A DNA stretch of 64,000 nt, from the NCBI GenBank assembly GCA_035633215.1, contig DASQFI010000064.1, forward strand, positions 1-64,000, read 5' to 3'. The stretch comes from DASQFI01 sp035633215 (GTDB lineage Bacteria > Acidobacteriota > Vicinamibacteria > Vicinamibacterales > SCN-69-37). Below are positions 25,736 to 32,338 of the stretch, piece after piece (position 1 is the stretch's first letter; each line of letters begins with the position of its first letter). Under the pieces are notes generated by a model. It did not search any database and had not been told where the DNA came from. It saw only the letters and a program-made list of their open reading frames with translations. Made by a program: the position numbers and the translations under genes.

Positions 25736-26099
25736 GCCGCGGTCTGAGCCTGCGCCGCGTCGCGCGCGACTCCTCGAAGCGCCGCGCCGTCGCGAGCAGG
25801 CCCCGAAGCGCATCCGGGTGGACACGATCGAGGCGCACCAGCACCACGGGATAGCTCCGGTAGTGCTCCTTCAAATAATAGATATCGGGATCGGCGGCGA
25901 TGAGCTCATCCCGTCGATCGAACCCGACGCTCACGACCAGGGTGTGCGGCTCGGCCGACTTGTGCGTCGCGAGACACGCGAACATGCGCTTGCGGATCTT
26001 GAGCGCCGGCGACCCGTAGGTCGTGCTGACCTCGACGTCTGGCATGGCGAGGCCCAGCCGCCGGATGGTGTCAAAGCCGATCGCCTTGCGCGCAGCCAT
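25713..26099 (-). CDS. MmcQ/YjbR-family protein
   Basis: 128 residues, with the family fold visible as TIRRLGLAMPDVEVSTTYGS, PALKIRKRMFACLA, EPHTLVVSVGFDRRDELIAA, YYLKEHYRSYPVVLVRL and HPDALRGLLATA. The family is a small double-wing DNA-binding-like domain of unclear function. The last 20 residues are almost entirely Arg/Leu and overlap the HD gene on the opposite strand. Confidence 0.85.
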   Translation of the reverse strand: MAARKAIGFDTIRRLGLAMPDVEVSTTYGSPALKIRKRMFACLATHKSAEPHTLVVSVGFDRRDELIAADPDIYYLKEHYRSYPVVLVRLDRVHPDALRGLLATARRFEESRATRRRLRPRLRRRRRL

Positions 26100-26198
26100 G
26101 GGATCAGTATCTCAGGGCGAACGCCAGAGCCCGCTGACCCCGCCCGGATCGAGACTCCCCGGCCAACCCCGGCCGGCCCGTTGCGGTCTATAGCCATA

Positions 26199-26212
26199 GT
26201 GGATATATTCAC
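26199..26212. promoter_or_regulatory. Near-palindrome at the start of PadR module 3
   Basis: GTGGATATATTCAC matches its own complement at 12 of 14 positions and includes a TATATT -10-like sequence. It ends four bases before the GTG start, so a bound repressor would block transcription, and the mRNA is probably leaderless. The likely binder is the PadR protein itself. Confidence 0.45.
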
Positions 26213-26215
26213 CCT

Positions 26216-26578
26216 GTGACGACTTCCGACCCCTCACCGGCCTCCCTGCTGCCGCTGCCGCCGGCCACGCTGCACATCCTCATGGCGCTGGCCGATGACG
26301 ACCGCCACGGCTACGCCATCATCCAGCACATCGCCGAGCGCACGGGCGGACGGGCAAAACTGGGCGCCGGCACGATGTACCGCTCGATTCAACGCATGCT
26401 CGAGCAGGGATTGGTGCAGGAGATCGATGAGCGGCCCGACCCCGAGGACGACGACGAGCGGCGGCGGTATTACCGGATCACGACATTCGGCCGGGCCGTC
26501 GCGCGCGCGGAAACCCAACGGCTCGCCGATCTGGTCAAGCTGGCGCGCGCCAGCGGCTTCGTGCCGAAGCGGGCCTGA
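26216..26578 (+). CDS. PadR-family transcriptional regulator (module 3)
   Basis: 120 residues from a GTG. LPPATLHILMALADDDRHGY, AIIQHIAERTG, LGAGTMYRSIQRMLEQGLVQ and YYRITTFGRAVARAE are PadR landmarks; this copy belongs to a different branch from the other two (GAGTMYRSI instead of GSLYPAL). It is followed after 12 bases by the truncated ADOP gene, so it may now control little or nothing of its original operon. Confidence 0.88.
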   Translation: MTTSDPSPASLLPLPPATLHILMALADDDRHGYAIIQHIAERTGGRAKLGAGTMYRSIQRMLEQGLVQEIDERPDPEDDDERRRYYRITTFGRAVARAETQRLADLVKLARASGFVPKRA

Positions 26579-26590
26579 GGAGACGTCACG

Positions 26591-27280
26591 ATGCGGCTGT
26601 ACCGTCTGCTCCTGCGTGCCTATCCCGCCTCATTCAGAAACGAGTACGGCGATGAGCTTGCGCGTATCTTTGCGCGACGACGACGCGACGCGCAGGGGCT
26701 GCTGGCCATGCCGGCGCTCTGGATCGGCGTAATCGCCGACACGCTCTCGAATGCCATGAAGGTGCATCTCGACATCCTCCGCCAGGATGTCCGTCACACC
26801 GGCCGCGCGCTCCGCCGGGCGCCCGGCTTCTTTCTCGCCGCCGTGATCGTCACCGCGCTCGGCATCGGCGCGACGACCGCCGCCTTCACGCTCACCGATC
26901 ACGTGCTCCTGCGGCCGTTGCCCTTCCCGCAGCCCGATCGGCTCGTCAAGATCTGGGAGGGTGACGCCGTGCGTGACCCCAGCCTCCGCGGCCTGCAAGG
27001 CACCAACGACGTCTCGCCCGCGAACTACCGGGATTGGAAAGCCCTCTCGACATCGTTCGCCGCGATGGGCGCGTATTGGGGTGTCGCGGCGAACCTCGTG
27101 GGCACCGGCGATCCCGAACGTCTGCCCGGCGTCGACCTGACGTCCGATGTCATCCGCACGCTCGGCATCGCGCCAGCGCTCGGCCGGATCCTGACCGACA
27201 CCGATGACAAGCCCGGCGCGCCGTGCGTTGTCCTGGTCAGCGACAGCTTCTGGCGGCGCAAGCTCGGCGCGTCGGTCTCG
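26591..27280 (+). pseudogene. ADOP-type permease, 3' truncated
   Basis: It starts MRLYRLLLRAYPASFRNEYG, a known N-terminal variant of these permeases, and continues through VRHTGRALRRAPGFFLAAVI, VTALGIGATTAAFTLTDHVL and the start of the periplasmic domain (VVLVSDSFWRRKLGAS). After about 225 residues, near 27275, similarity ends and the frame runs through sequence antisense to the next gene. Full-length relatives have 800-900 residues, so the FtsX helices and the whole second half are gone. The junction with the small membrane protein gene is a deletion scar. Confidence 0.8.
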
Positions 27281-27334
27281 ATCCTCTCCAAGCGACGCGC
27301 GCCGACTAACGCGCGCCGGTGCGCCAGGCCAGGG

Positions 27335-27637
27335 TTACTGGTGGACCTCGATTTCGATGCCTCCGGCGATTTTCGCGGCCAGATTATACAACCCAGCCGT
27401 GATCAGCATCACCACCGCGCCGAAGATGCCGTAGAAGATCGGCATCATCACGATCGCGCCCGCGCCAAAGAGCATGCCCATGAACGCGCCGCCCGGCTCG
27501 TCCTGGCTCACCGCCGCGGCGCCGCCGAGCAGCATCATGACCACCGAGATACAGGCGCCGACGATGAGCCCGACGCCCGCATACAGCACGCCGCCGACTT
27601 TCGCCGCCGAGACGGGACCGATTCGCTTGATCTGCAT
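27335..27637 (-). CDS. Small membrane protein, DUF3566-like
   Basis: 100 residues from an ATG preceded by GAGGAGC. MQIKRIGPVSAAKVGGVLYA leads into a long hydrophobic hairpin (LIVGACISVVMMLLGG and MMPIFYGIFGAVVMLITAGL) and ends in KIAGGIEIEVHQ. The I-K-R-I-x-P-x-S...K layout and the IEIEV end resemble the DUF3566 transmembrane domain; the match is by eye. Single gene, facing the truncated permease. Confidence 0.6.
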   Translation of the reverse strand: MQIKRIGPVSAAKVGGVLYAGVGLIVGACISVVMMLLGGAAAVSQDEPGGAFMGMLFGAGAIVMMPIFYGIFGAVVMLITAGLYNLAAKIAGGIEIEVHQ

Positions 27638-27708
27638 GGGCGCTCCTCTGGGGTTGGGGACGTGACGAGGCGACATTATCATTGGCGTCGCTCATCGGCG
27701 GCGATCGT

Positions 27709-28566
27709 ATGGCCACTGCCCCATCAGCTGTCTGCCCCAATTGCGGAGCGGCGCTCGCCGGCGCGTACTGCGCGTAGTGCGGTCAGAAGGCATCGCGTCT
27801 GGATCTCAGTCTGGGCGGGTTCCTTCACGAGACCACGCACGAACTGACGCATCTGGACGGGAGGGTCCCGGCCACCCTCAAGACGTTGTTTCTGAAACCG
27901 GGCGTGCTGACAGCGGACTTCCTGGCTGGCCGGCGCGCACGCTGGCTTTCCCCGCTGCGCGTGTACCTGATTTGCAGCATCGCGTTCTTCGGCAGCCGGG
28001 CCATGCTGGACGAGTTCGGGATCCGCACCCCGCGCGAGATGGCGGGCGTCTCCTTCAGGCGAGCCGAAGGCGCAGGCCCCGTGACGCCAGAAGAGCGTCA
28101 GCTCATCGCGGAAGGGCCGCCGGGCCGCATCTTGGGCGTCGAACGGATCGAACGCGCGATGACCGACACGAGAAGATTCAATCGGGAGTTCGAGGCGGCG
28201 ATTCCCAGAGCGATGTTCATCCTCCTCCCGGTGTTTGCTCTGCTCACGAACCTCGCATGGCGGAAGAGACATCCCAAGTACCCGGCGCATCTGTACTTCA
28301 CGCTACATTTGCACTCCGCGCTCTTCGGCGCGATGGCGGCCGTCTCCATCGCCGCTGGGTTCATCCCGTCGCTGGCGGTCGCAGTGGCAGTTGGGCTGCT
28401 GTTCCCGGTCTACACCGTTTGGTACTCGCTGACGGCGTTGCGCCACGTCTTCGGCGACTCCTGGCCGAAAACCATTGGCAAGGCCGTGCTCATCGCCGCC
28501 GCGTACCTGGCCAGCCTGTTCGTGGTCCTGATGACGCTCCTCGCATACGCGGTCTCGAAGATGTAG
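27709..28566 (+). pseudogene. DUF3667-like zinc-ribbon membrane protein with in-frame amber codon
   Basis: From the ATG at 27709 the frame reads VCPNCGAALAGAYCA, then TAG at 27775-27777, then CGQKASRLDLSLGGFLHETT and onward without another stop to 28566. The amber codon falls inside the CxxC...CxxC zinc ribbon, probably from CAG (YCAQCGQ). The rest is intact: LKTLFLKPGVLTADFLAGRR, ARWLSPLRVYLICSIAFF, then four hydrophobic segments to the end. Without readthrough or a downstream start only a 22-residue peptide is made. DUF3667 proteins are membrane proteins of unknown function. Confidence 0.75.
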
Positions 28567-28774
28567 CCGCGCGGCTTAGCCCACGCCCTGCAGCTTTTTC
28601 AGCAGCGCCAGCACCTGCGCTCGGGCGGCCGGCACCGTCGCGAATGTCCGTGGTGGCCGGCACTCCGTGCACGCGTCCGGCTGGCGCACGAGGAGGCGCA
28701 TGCGGCCTTTGTCGCGGCCGGCGGACCTGGAGTCCTCGGATTGATCTGATGACCACTGAAGCAGTAGAGGCGCC
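28567..28774. other. No intact gene; possible C-terminal gene remnant on the minus strand
   Basis: A minus-strand frame ends at about 28578 with MRLLVRQPDACTECRPP and FATVPAARAQVLALLKKLQG, which looks protein-like but has no start and no family I recognise. It may be the tail of a gene lost when the repeat array and transposon arrived. Confidence 0.3.
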
Positions 28775-28840
28775 GCCTTTGAGCCTTTGAGGCTTTGAGC
28801 CTTTGAGGCTTTGAGGCTTTGAGGCTTTGAGGCTTTGAGG
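28775..28840 (+). repeat. Tandem array of a 9-mer (GCTTTGAGG)
   Basis: About seven tandem units of GCTTTGAGG with a few GCC variants. The same units resume at 32317-32335 on the other side of the transposon, so the array was the insertion target. Related GAGCCTTTGAGCCTTTG occurs at 19153-19169. Confidence 0.85.
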
Positions 28841-28893
28841 GGCTTTGCCTAGCAAGTCGGTCCTGCCCAAATAAGCCGAGGTCTGCCCAATAA

Positions 28894-29097
28894 TCACTTC
28901 GCCTCCTTCGTCTGGCCTGGGAACGGTTCACCGTGTTCAATCCGTTCCTGACAGACCCGGATCGCAGCCTTCAGGCCGACGATTCGCTGGGTTAGCACGT
29001 CGATCTCGCGTTCCGCGTCTTGGATAGCCATCACCCATCCGGACCCCCGTGTACGTGGCGAGTCCTTCTTTTGCGTTGATTCTTGCTTTACACGCAT
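28894..29097 (-). CDS. Small coiled-coil protein of the transposon
   Basis: 67 residues from the ATG at 29097 or 45 from the ATG at 29031. The conserved-looking part is a single amphipathic helix (AIQDAEREIDVLTQRIVGLK, AAIRVCQERIE). It is divergent from the winged-helix gene, and TATACAAT lies just before the longer start. No family recognised; could be a small partner protein or a chance frame. Confidence 0.35.
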   Translation of the reverse strand: MRVKQESTQKKDSPRTRGSGWVMAIQDAEREIDVLTQRIVGLKAAIRVCQERIEHGEPFPGQTKEAK

Positions 29098-29111
29098 TGT
29101 ATACTCCGCGC

Positions 29112-29501
29112 ATGGTCGATCCGGTGTACCGGCAGGCTCTGTCCCACGCTCGCAAGCAACTGTATGAACTCACGAAACAGAGCCAGAAAATCGCTAGAGA
29201 AGCCGCAAAGCTGCGCCAGACGATCACAACGCTGGAACGCATGTGCGGCGAGACGCCCACATCCAGCATGAAGCTGAGCGAGGCAGTCCTGAGCGTCTTG
29301 ACTGCCACTGACAAGGCGCTCAGCGTCGGTGGAATCAAACGGGCATTGGAGCAGATCGGTTACGACCTGTCGAAATACAGCAATCCCTTGGCAGTCATTC
29401 ACACCACGGTTAAACGAGCCGTCAAGAAGGGGGACGTTTCGGAAGGGAAACCAAATGAATACGGGCAGATGACGTACGTCTGCAACGACATTCCGTTTTG
29501 A
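29112..29501 (+). CDS. Coiled-coil plus winged-helix protein, transposon cargo
   Basis: 129 residues. Residues 1-50 are a coiled coil (ALSHARKQLYELTKQSQKIA, KLRQTITTLERMCGE); residues 55-125 are a winged helix: KLSEAVLSVLTATDKALSVG, IKRALEQIGYDLSKYSNPLA, IHTTVKRAVKKGDV. Similar SKYSNPLA-type domains occur in acidobacterial mobile genes, as far as I recall, with no known function. A TTTACA/TATACT-like promoter lies just upstream (about 29088-29106). It ends 16 bases before tRNA-Gly and could be transcribed with it. A DNA-binding regulator is the natural guess. Confidence 0.65.
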   Translation: MVDPVYRQALSHARKQLYELTKQSQKIAREAAKLRQTITTLERMCGETPTSSMKLSEAVLSVLTATDKALSVGGIKRALEQIGYDLSKYSNPLAVIHTTVKRAVKKGDVSEGKPNEYGQMTYVCNDIPF

Positions 29502-29516
29502 TGTGAATGAAATTGC

Positions 29517-29593
29517 GGGGGGATAGCTCAAGGGGATCGAGCACCGGGTTGCCAACCCGGAGGTTGCCGGTTCAAGGCCGGTTCCCCCCGCCA
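29517..29593 (+). tRNA. tRNA-Gly(GCC) inside the transposon, CCA encoded
   Basis: All arms close: acceptor GGGGGGA/TCCCCCC (29517-29523 with 29583-29589), D stem GCTC/GAGC, anticodon stem CCGGG/CCCGG with loop TTGCCAA (anticodon GCC at 29551-29553), T stem GCCGG/CCGGT with one G-T pair, discriminator G and CCA at 29591-29593. Unusual points are the T loop TTCAAGG (normal TTCRANY would end in a pyrimidine) and an A-A-GGGG D loop. It would decode GGC/GGT. Finding it between transposon ends is unexpected. Confidence 0.85.
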
Positions 29594-29622
29594 ACTTGAT
29601 TATATCGGCTGTTCCGTTCCAG

Positions 29623-29808
29623 CTATTTGGTCTCTTCGGGCAAGGCTCCAGCGCCCCGGAGGGCCAACTGACGGAGCCATGCCGAGAGTTCCAATCCAGC
29701 ACGCGCGGCGGCGGCTTCAAAGGCCCGTTTTTGCTCGGCCGTGACCCGCATTCGCACCACGTCGTCTTTGAGGGCCTTGGTAGGCCGCTTTGATGCCCGT
29801 TTCGCCAT
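29623..29808 (-). CDS. Ribbon-helix-helix protein (CopG/DUF1778-like), likely transposase repressor
   Basis: 61 residues from the ATG at 29808. A basic N-terminal tail (AKRASKRPTKALK) precedes DDVVRMRVTAEQKRAFEAAA with the beta strand VVRMRV, then ARAGLELSAWLRQLALRGAG, an RHH fold. It is divergent from the transposase gene, and the 104 bases between them are packed with TGTAGC/GCTACA half-sites, so it probably represses both promoters. It could instead be the antitoxin-like half of a broken pair; no toxin is adjacent. Confidence 0.75.
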   Translation of the reverse strand: MAKRASKRPTKALKDDVVRMRVTAEQKRAFEAAAARAGLELSAWLRQLALRGAGALPEETK

Positions 29809-29912
29809 TGGGCTACATGTAGCCACAATGTAGCCCTTTGTGTCAAGGGAAATCGTGGCTTGACATGTTCCCACAATGTAGCTACACTGTAGCTACCTTG
29901 GAGGGAATGGAC
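29809..29912 (+). promoter_or_regulatory. Divergent promoter/operator of the RHH and transposase genes
   Basis: TTGACA at 29860-29865, 17 bases, TACACT at 29883-29888: a strong sigma70-type promoter for the transposase. Five or so TGTAGC(C/T) half-sites (from about 29815, 29829, 29877, 29888 and inverted GCTAC copies) flank and cover it. GGAGG at 29900-29904 is the ribosome site and fixes the transposase start at 29913. Confidence 0.65.
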
Positions 29913-31106
29913 ATGGACGCGCGGCAACTGCGGGGCTTGGAACTGGCAGCGACGAAGCGAATCAGGAAGGCCGGGACAACATGGGTTGTTCCGTCGCAGA
30001 CGTCGCAGGGCCGCTATCACGTCACGCGGGCCAAGAGCGGGTTCCGTTGCACCTGCCCGGATTACGAACTGAGGGGCGAGACCTGTAAACACGGATTCGC
30101 AGTGGAGTTCTTTCTGAAACGAACGACCGCGCCGGATGGCACGGTCACCGAGACACGTGCAATGCGGATTTCCTATCCGCAGGATTGGCGCGCGTACAAC
30201 GCCGCGCAGACCACCGAGAAGGCGACGTTCTGCACTCTGCTCCGCGACCTCGTGGGCAGCGTCCCGGAACCGGAACAGAAGCGCGGTCGTCCGTCGCTCC
30301 CGATTGCCGAGAAACTGTTCGCGGCTGCGTTCAAGGTTTACTCCACGGTTAGCGGACGGCGCTTCATGACGGACCTGAGAGCCTCTGCCGCCGCGGGCCA
30401 TATCTCCCGCGCCCCGCATTACAACTCGATCTTCAACGTCATTGACGATCCCGACGTCACGCCGATCCTGCAAGACCTGATTGTCAAAAGCGCCTTGCCG
30501 CTGCAAGCGGTGGAGACGGCGTTCGCGGTGGATTCGACGGGATTCGGAACCAACCGCTTCTACCGTCACTTCACGGCGAAGTACGGAGGGACGGATGCGA
30601 TGTTCCGCAACTACGTCAAGTTGCACGCCAGTGTCGGAGTCAAGACCAACGTGATTGCGGCGGCCGAGATCAGCGACCGAGACGCCCACGACGGCCCGAT
30701 GCTGCCCGGATTGGTCCGCCAGACGGCGGAACACTTCGCGCTGTCTCACGTCGTCGCGGACAAAGCGTATTCCTCCCGCGTCAATCTCCAGACGATCCAA
30801 GTGCTCGGCGCTACGCCCTTCGTGCCGTTCAAATCGAACGCGGTCGGCAATTCCGACTCTCCGATGTGGAACCGCCTGTTTCATTTCTTTCACATGAACC
30901 GCGCGGAGTTTCTGGCGACCTACCATCAGCGGTCGAATGCTGAATCTGCGTTTTCCTCGATGAAACGCCTGTTCGGTGACAACGTTCGGTCGAAAACCGA
31001 AGTCTCGCAGACCAACGAAGTCCTGCTCAAAGTTCTCTGCCACAATCTCGTGGTCCTGATTCACGAAATGCATGAGACGGGGGCAGAGGCTGTGTTCCAT
31101 AGATAA
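29913..31106 (+). CDS. Transposase with N-terminal SWIM zinc finger and DDE domain
   Basis: 397 residues; ATG 29913 is chosen over 29907 because GGAGG lies eight bases upstream. Residues 43-62 hold a SWIM finger with C46, C48, C58 and H60 (FRCTCPDYELRGETCKHG). Then a helical region with EKLFAAAFKVYSTVSGRRFM, and a DDE nuclease: D207 in FAVDSTGFGT, D283 in VVADKAYSSRVNLQ, E344 in RSNAESAFSSMKRLFGD. The late part resembles IS4/IS5-superfamily enzymes. It should cut and paste the element from its inverted ends. Intact, so the element may be active. The combination with a SWIM finger is not a common insertion-sequence layout. Confidence 0.85.
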   Translation: MDARQLRGLELAATKRIRKAGTTWVVPSQTSQGRYHVTRAKSGFRCTCPDYELRGETCKHGFAVEFFLKRTTAPDGTVTETRAMRISYPQDWRAYNAAQTTEKATFCTLLRDLVGSVPEPEQKRGRPSLPIAEKLFAAAFKVYSTVSGRRFMTDLRASAAAGHISRAPHYNSIFNVIDDPDVTPILQDLIVKSALPLQAVETAFAVDSTGFGTNRFYRHFTAKYGGTDAMFRNYVKLHASVGVKTNVIAAAEISDRDAHDGPMLPGLVRQTAEHFALSHVVADKAYSSRVNLQTIQVLGATPFVPFKSNAVGNSDSPMWNRLFHFFHMNRAEFLATYHQRSNAESAFSSMKRLFGDNVRSKTEVSQTNEVLLKVLCHNLVVLIHEMHETGAEAVFHR

Positions 31107-31194
31107 TTGTTCTTCACTGAACGCCGAGCCAGAAATACAAGGTCAAGCTCACGGCGTAGGCGGATGCAAAGAACAACACCAGGGACACGAGCAG

Positions 31195-32229
31195 ATGGCT
31201 GACGACCACCACGGGCCGTACGTCTTTAAGACCACGGCTGAAGAAGAGGCAGAACAGCAAGCCAAAGATGAGCGCCGCGACCGACGCCAACGTACCCTTC
31301 AGTTGTGGTTCAACGGGATTCTGACCGCCGCTACGCTTCTGACGCTCGGCGTACTGGTGTATCAAAATTATCTTCTGAAGCGGTCGAACCAAATCGTTGC
31401 TGAATCGGTCAATGAGTCCAAAGCCCAATCTAAGGCCGCCCAAGCCCAGTCGGTCGCTGCTCAGGCACAAGTTACACAAACTCAGGAGCAGACGAGGCTG
31501 CTGAGAGAGCAAATCGACCAAGGGAATAAAGACGCCGCCACTGCGCGTGAGAACGTAGTCGCTAATTTGGAACTTTCCAGGCAACAACTGCGGACGGCCC
31601 AAGAACAGACGGACGCGCTGGTCAGGCAACTTGGAGTTAATCGTCCTCAGATCGGTGTCGATATCAATCCGTACGAACCGCCAATTCGTAATCCCGCATC
31701 CCCGGGTCAGTCCTGTCGGCCATCCAACTGTCAGTCTGTGTTCACCATCAAACTGAAGAACGTCGGTAGGTCCATCGCTGAGAACGTTCGCGTCTACGCT
31801 GGAATCGCATTTGCGGTGGCATTCGCGCCGGGCGGTGACTTTGATCCAGTTACCCAGTTGAAACATCAAGAAACGGTTTGCGCCGCTCGTCCGTTCTACG
31901 GGCAAGCCTTGCTCGAAGCTGGCCAAGAAAATGTCACGACAATTATCATCAACATTCCACAGCCGCGCCCGAATGAAATCTTTCCAGGGGATGGCTTTGT
32001 TCGACCATTTGTCTTTGGGTGCGTCAAGTACTCTTCTGACATCATCGGCTACGCCTATGAGGAGGGGTTCTACTACTCCATGTTGTTTACAGTGCCAAAC
32101 AATCCACCGAGGCGAGCCCCATTCCCAGATTGGTTGAGTCGTGTCGATTGGGACGTCAAGATAAGTTTGATGCCTGAGTGGTACGGGAACTACTCCCGCC
32201 AGAGCCGACTCACACAGAAACAGCAATAA
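31195..32229 (+). CDS. Membrane-anchored coiled-coil protein, transposon cargo
   Basis: 344 residues from the ATG at 31195. Order: charged cytosolic start (EEEAEQQAKDERRDRRQR), one transmembrane helix at about 36-58 (NGILTAATLLTLGVLVYQNY), a Gln/Ala-rich coiled coil to about 155 (SKAAQAQSVAAQAQVTQTQE), then a globular domain (FTIKLKNVGRSIAENVRVYA, GYAYEEGFYYSMLFTVPNN). The globular part looks like an Ig-like sandwich of the kind seen in uncharacterised proteins. It starts 88 bases after the transposase on the same strand and ends 87 bases before the right end. Composition is less GC-rich than the host genes. Function unknown. Confidence 0.7.
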   Translation: MADDHHGPYVFKTTAEEEAEQQAKDERRDRRQRTLQLWFNGILTAATLLTLGVLVYQNYLLKRSNQIVAESVNESKAQSKAAQAQSVAAQAQVTQTQEQTRLLREQIDQGNKDAATARENVVANLELSRQQLRTAQEQTDALVRQLGVNRPQIGVDINPYEPPIRNPASPGQSCRPSNCQSVFTIKLKNVGRSIAENVRVYAGIAFAVAFAPGGDFDPVTQLKHQETVCAARPFYGQALLEAGQENVTTIIINIPQPRPNEIFPGDGFVRPFVFGCVKYSSDIIGYAYEEGFYYSMLFTVPNNPPRRAPFPDWLSRVDWDVKISLMPEWYGNYSRQSRLTQKQQ

Positions 32230-32338
32230 AACATGTGCGCAGGCAAAAGACTTTGCCCAATAAATCCAGCCGTTGCCCAAAAACAAGGGGCTAGGACATG
32301 GTTTCTGGGCAAAGCCGCTTTGAGGCTTTGAGGCTTTC

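Larger units (their letters stand above)
28841..32316 (+). mobile_element. 3.5-kb transposon with SWIM-DDE transposase and tRNA-Gly cargo
   Basis: Both ends begin GGCTTTGCC read inward: left 28841-28868 and right 32316 back to about 32290 share 18 of the first 24 bases, including a second block GTCCT. A 9-bp direct copy of GCTTTGAGG flanks each side (28832-28840 and 32317-32325), although the target is itself a 9-mer array. Repeated TGCCCAA motifs lie inside both ends (28863, 28881, about 32254, about 32273) and may be transposase sites. Inside: a small coiled-coil ORF, a winged-helix gene, tRNA-Gly, an RHH gene, the transposase and a membrane coiled-coil protein. Length 3476 bp. Confidence 0.75.

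Noticed and set aside
28775..28840. CRISPR-like repeats
   Set aside because: Units are contiguous 9-mers without spacers and there are no cas genes.
29088..31100. A 670-codon frame antisense to the transposase and neighbouring genes
   Set aside because: It crosses tRNA-Gly and the RHH gene in a wrong frame and has no motifs; the transposase has all DDE residues.
31114..31240. A minus-strand hydrophobic reading (SLVLFFASAYAVSLTLYFW) at the start of the membrane cargo gene
   Set aside because: It overlaps the real gene's N-terminal codons and has no separate start or ribosome site; a small antisense membrane protein cannot be excluded but is not supported.
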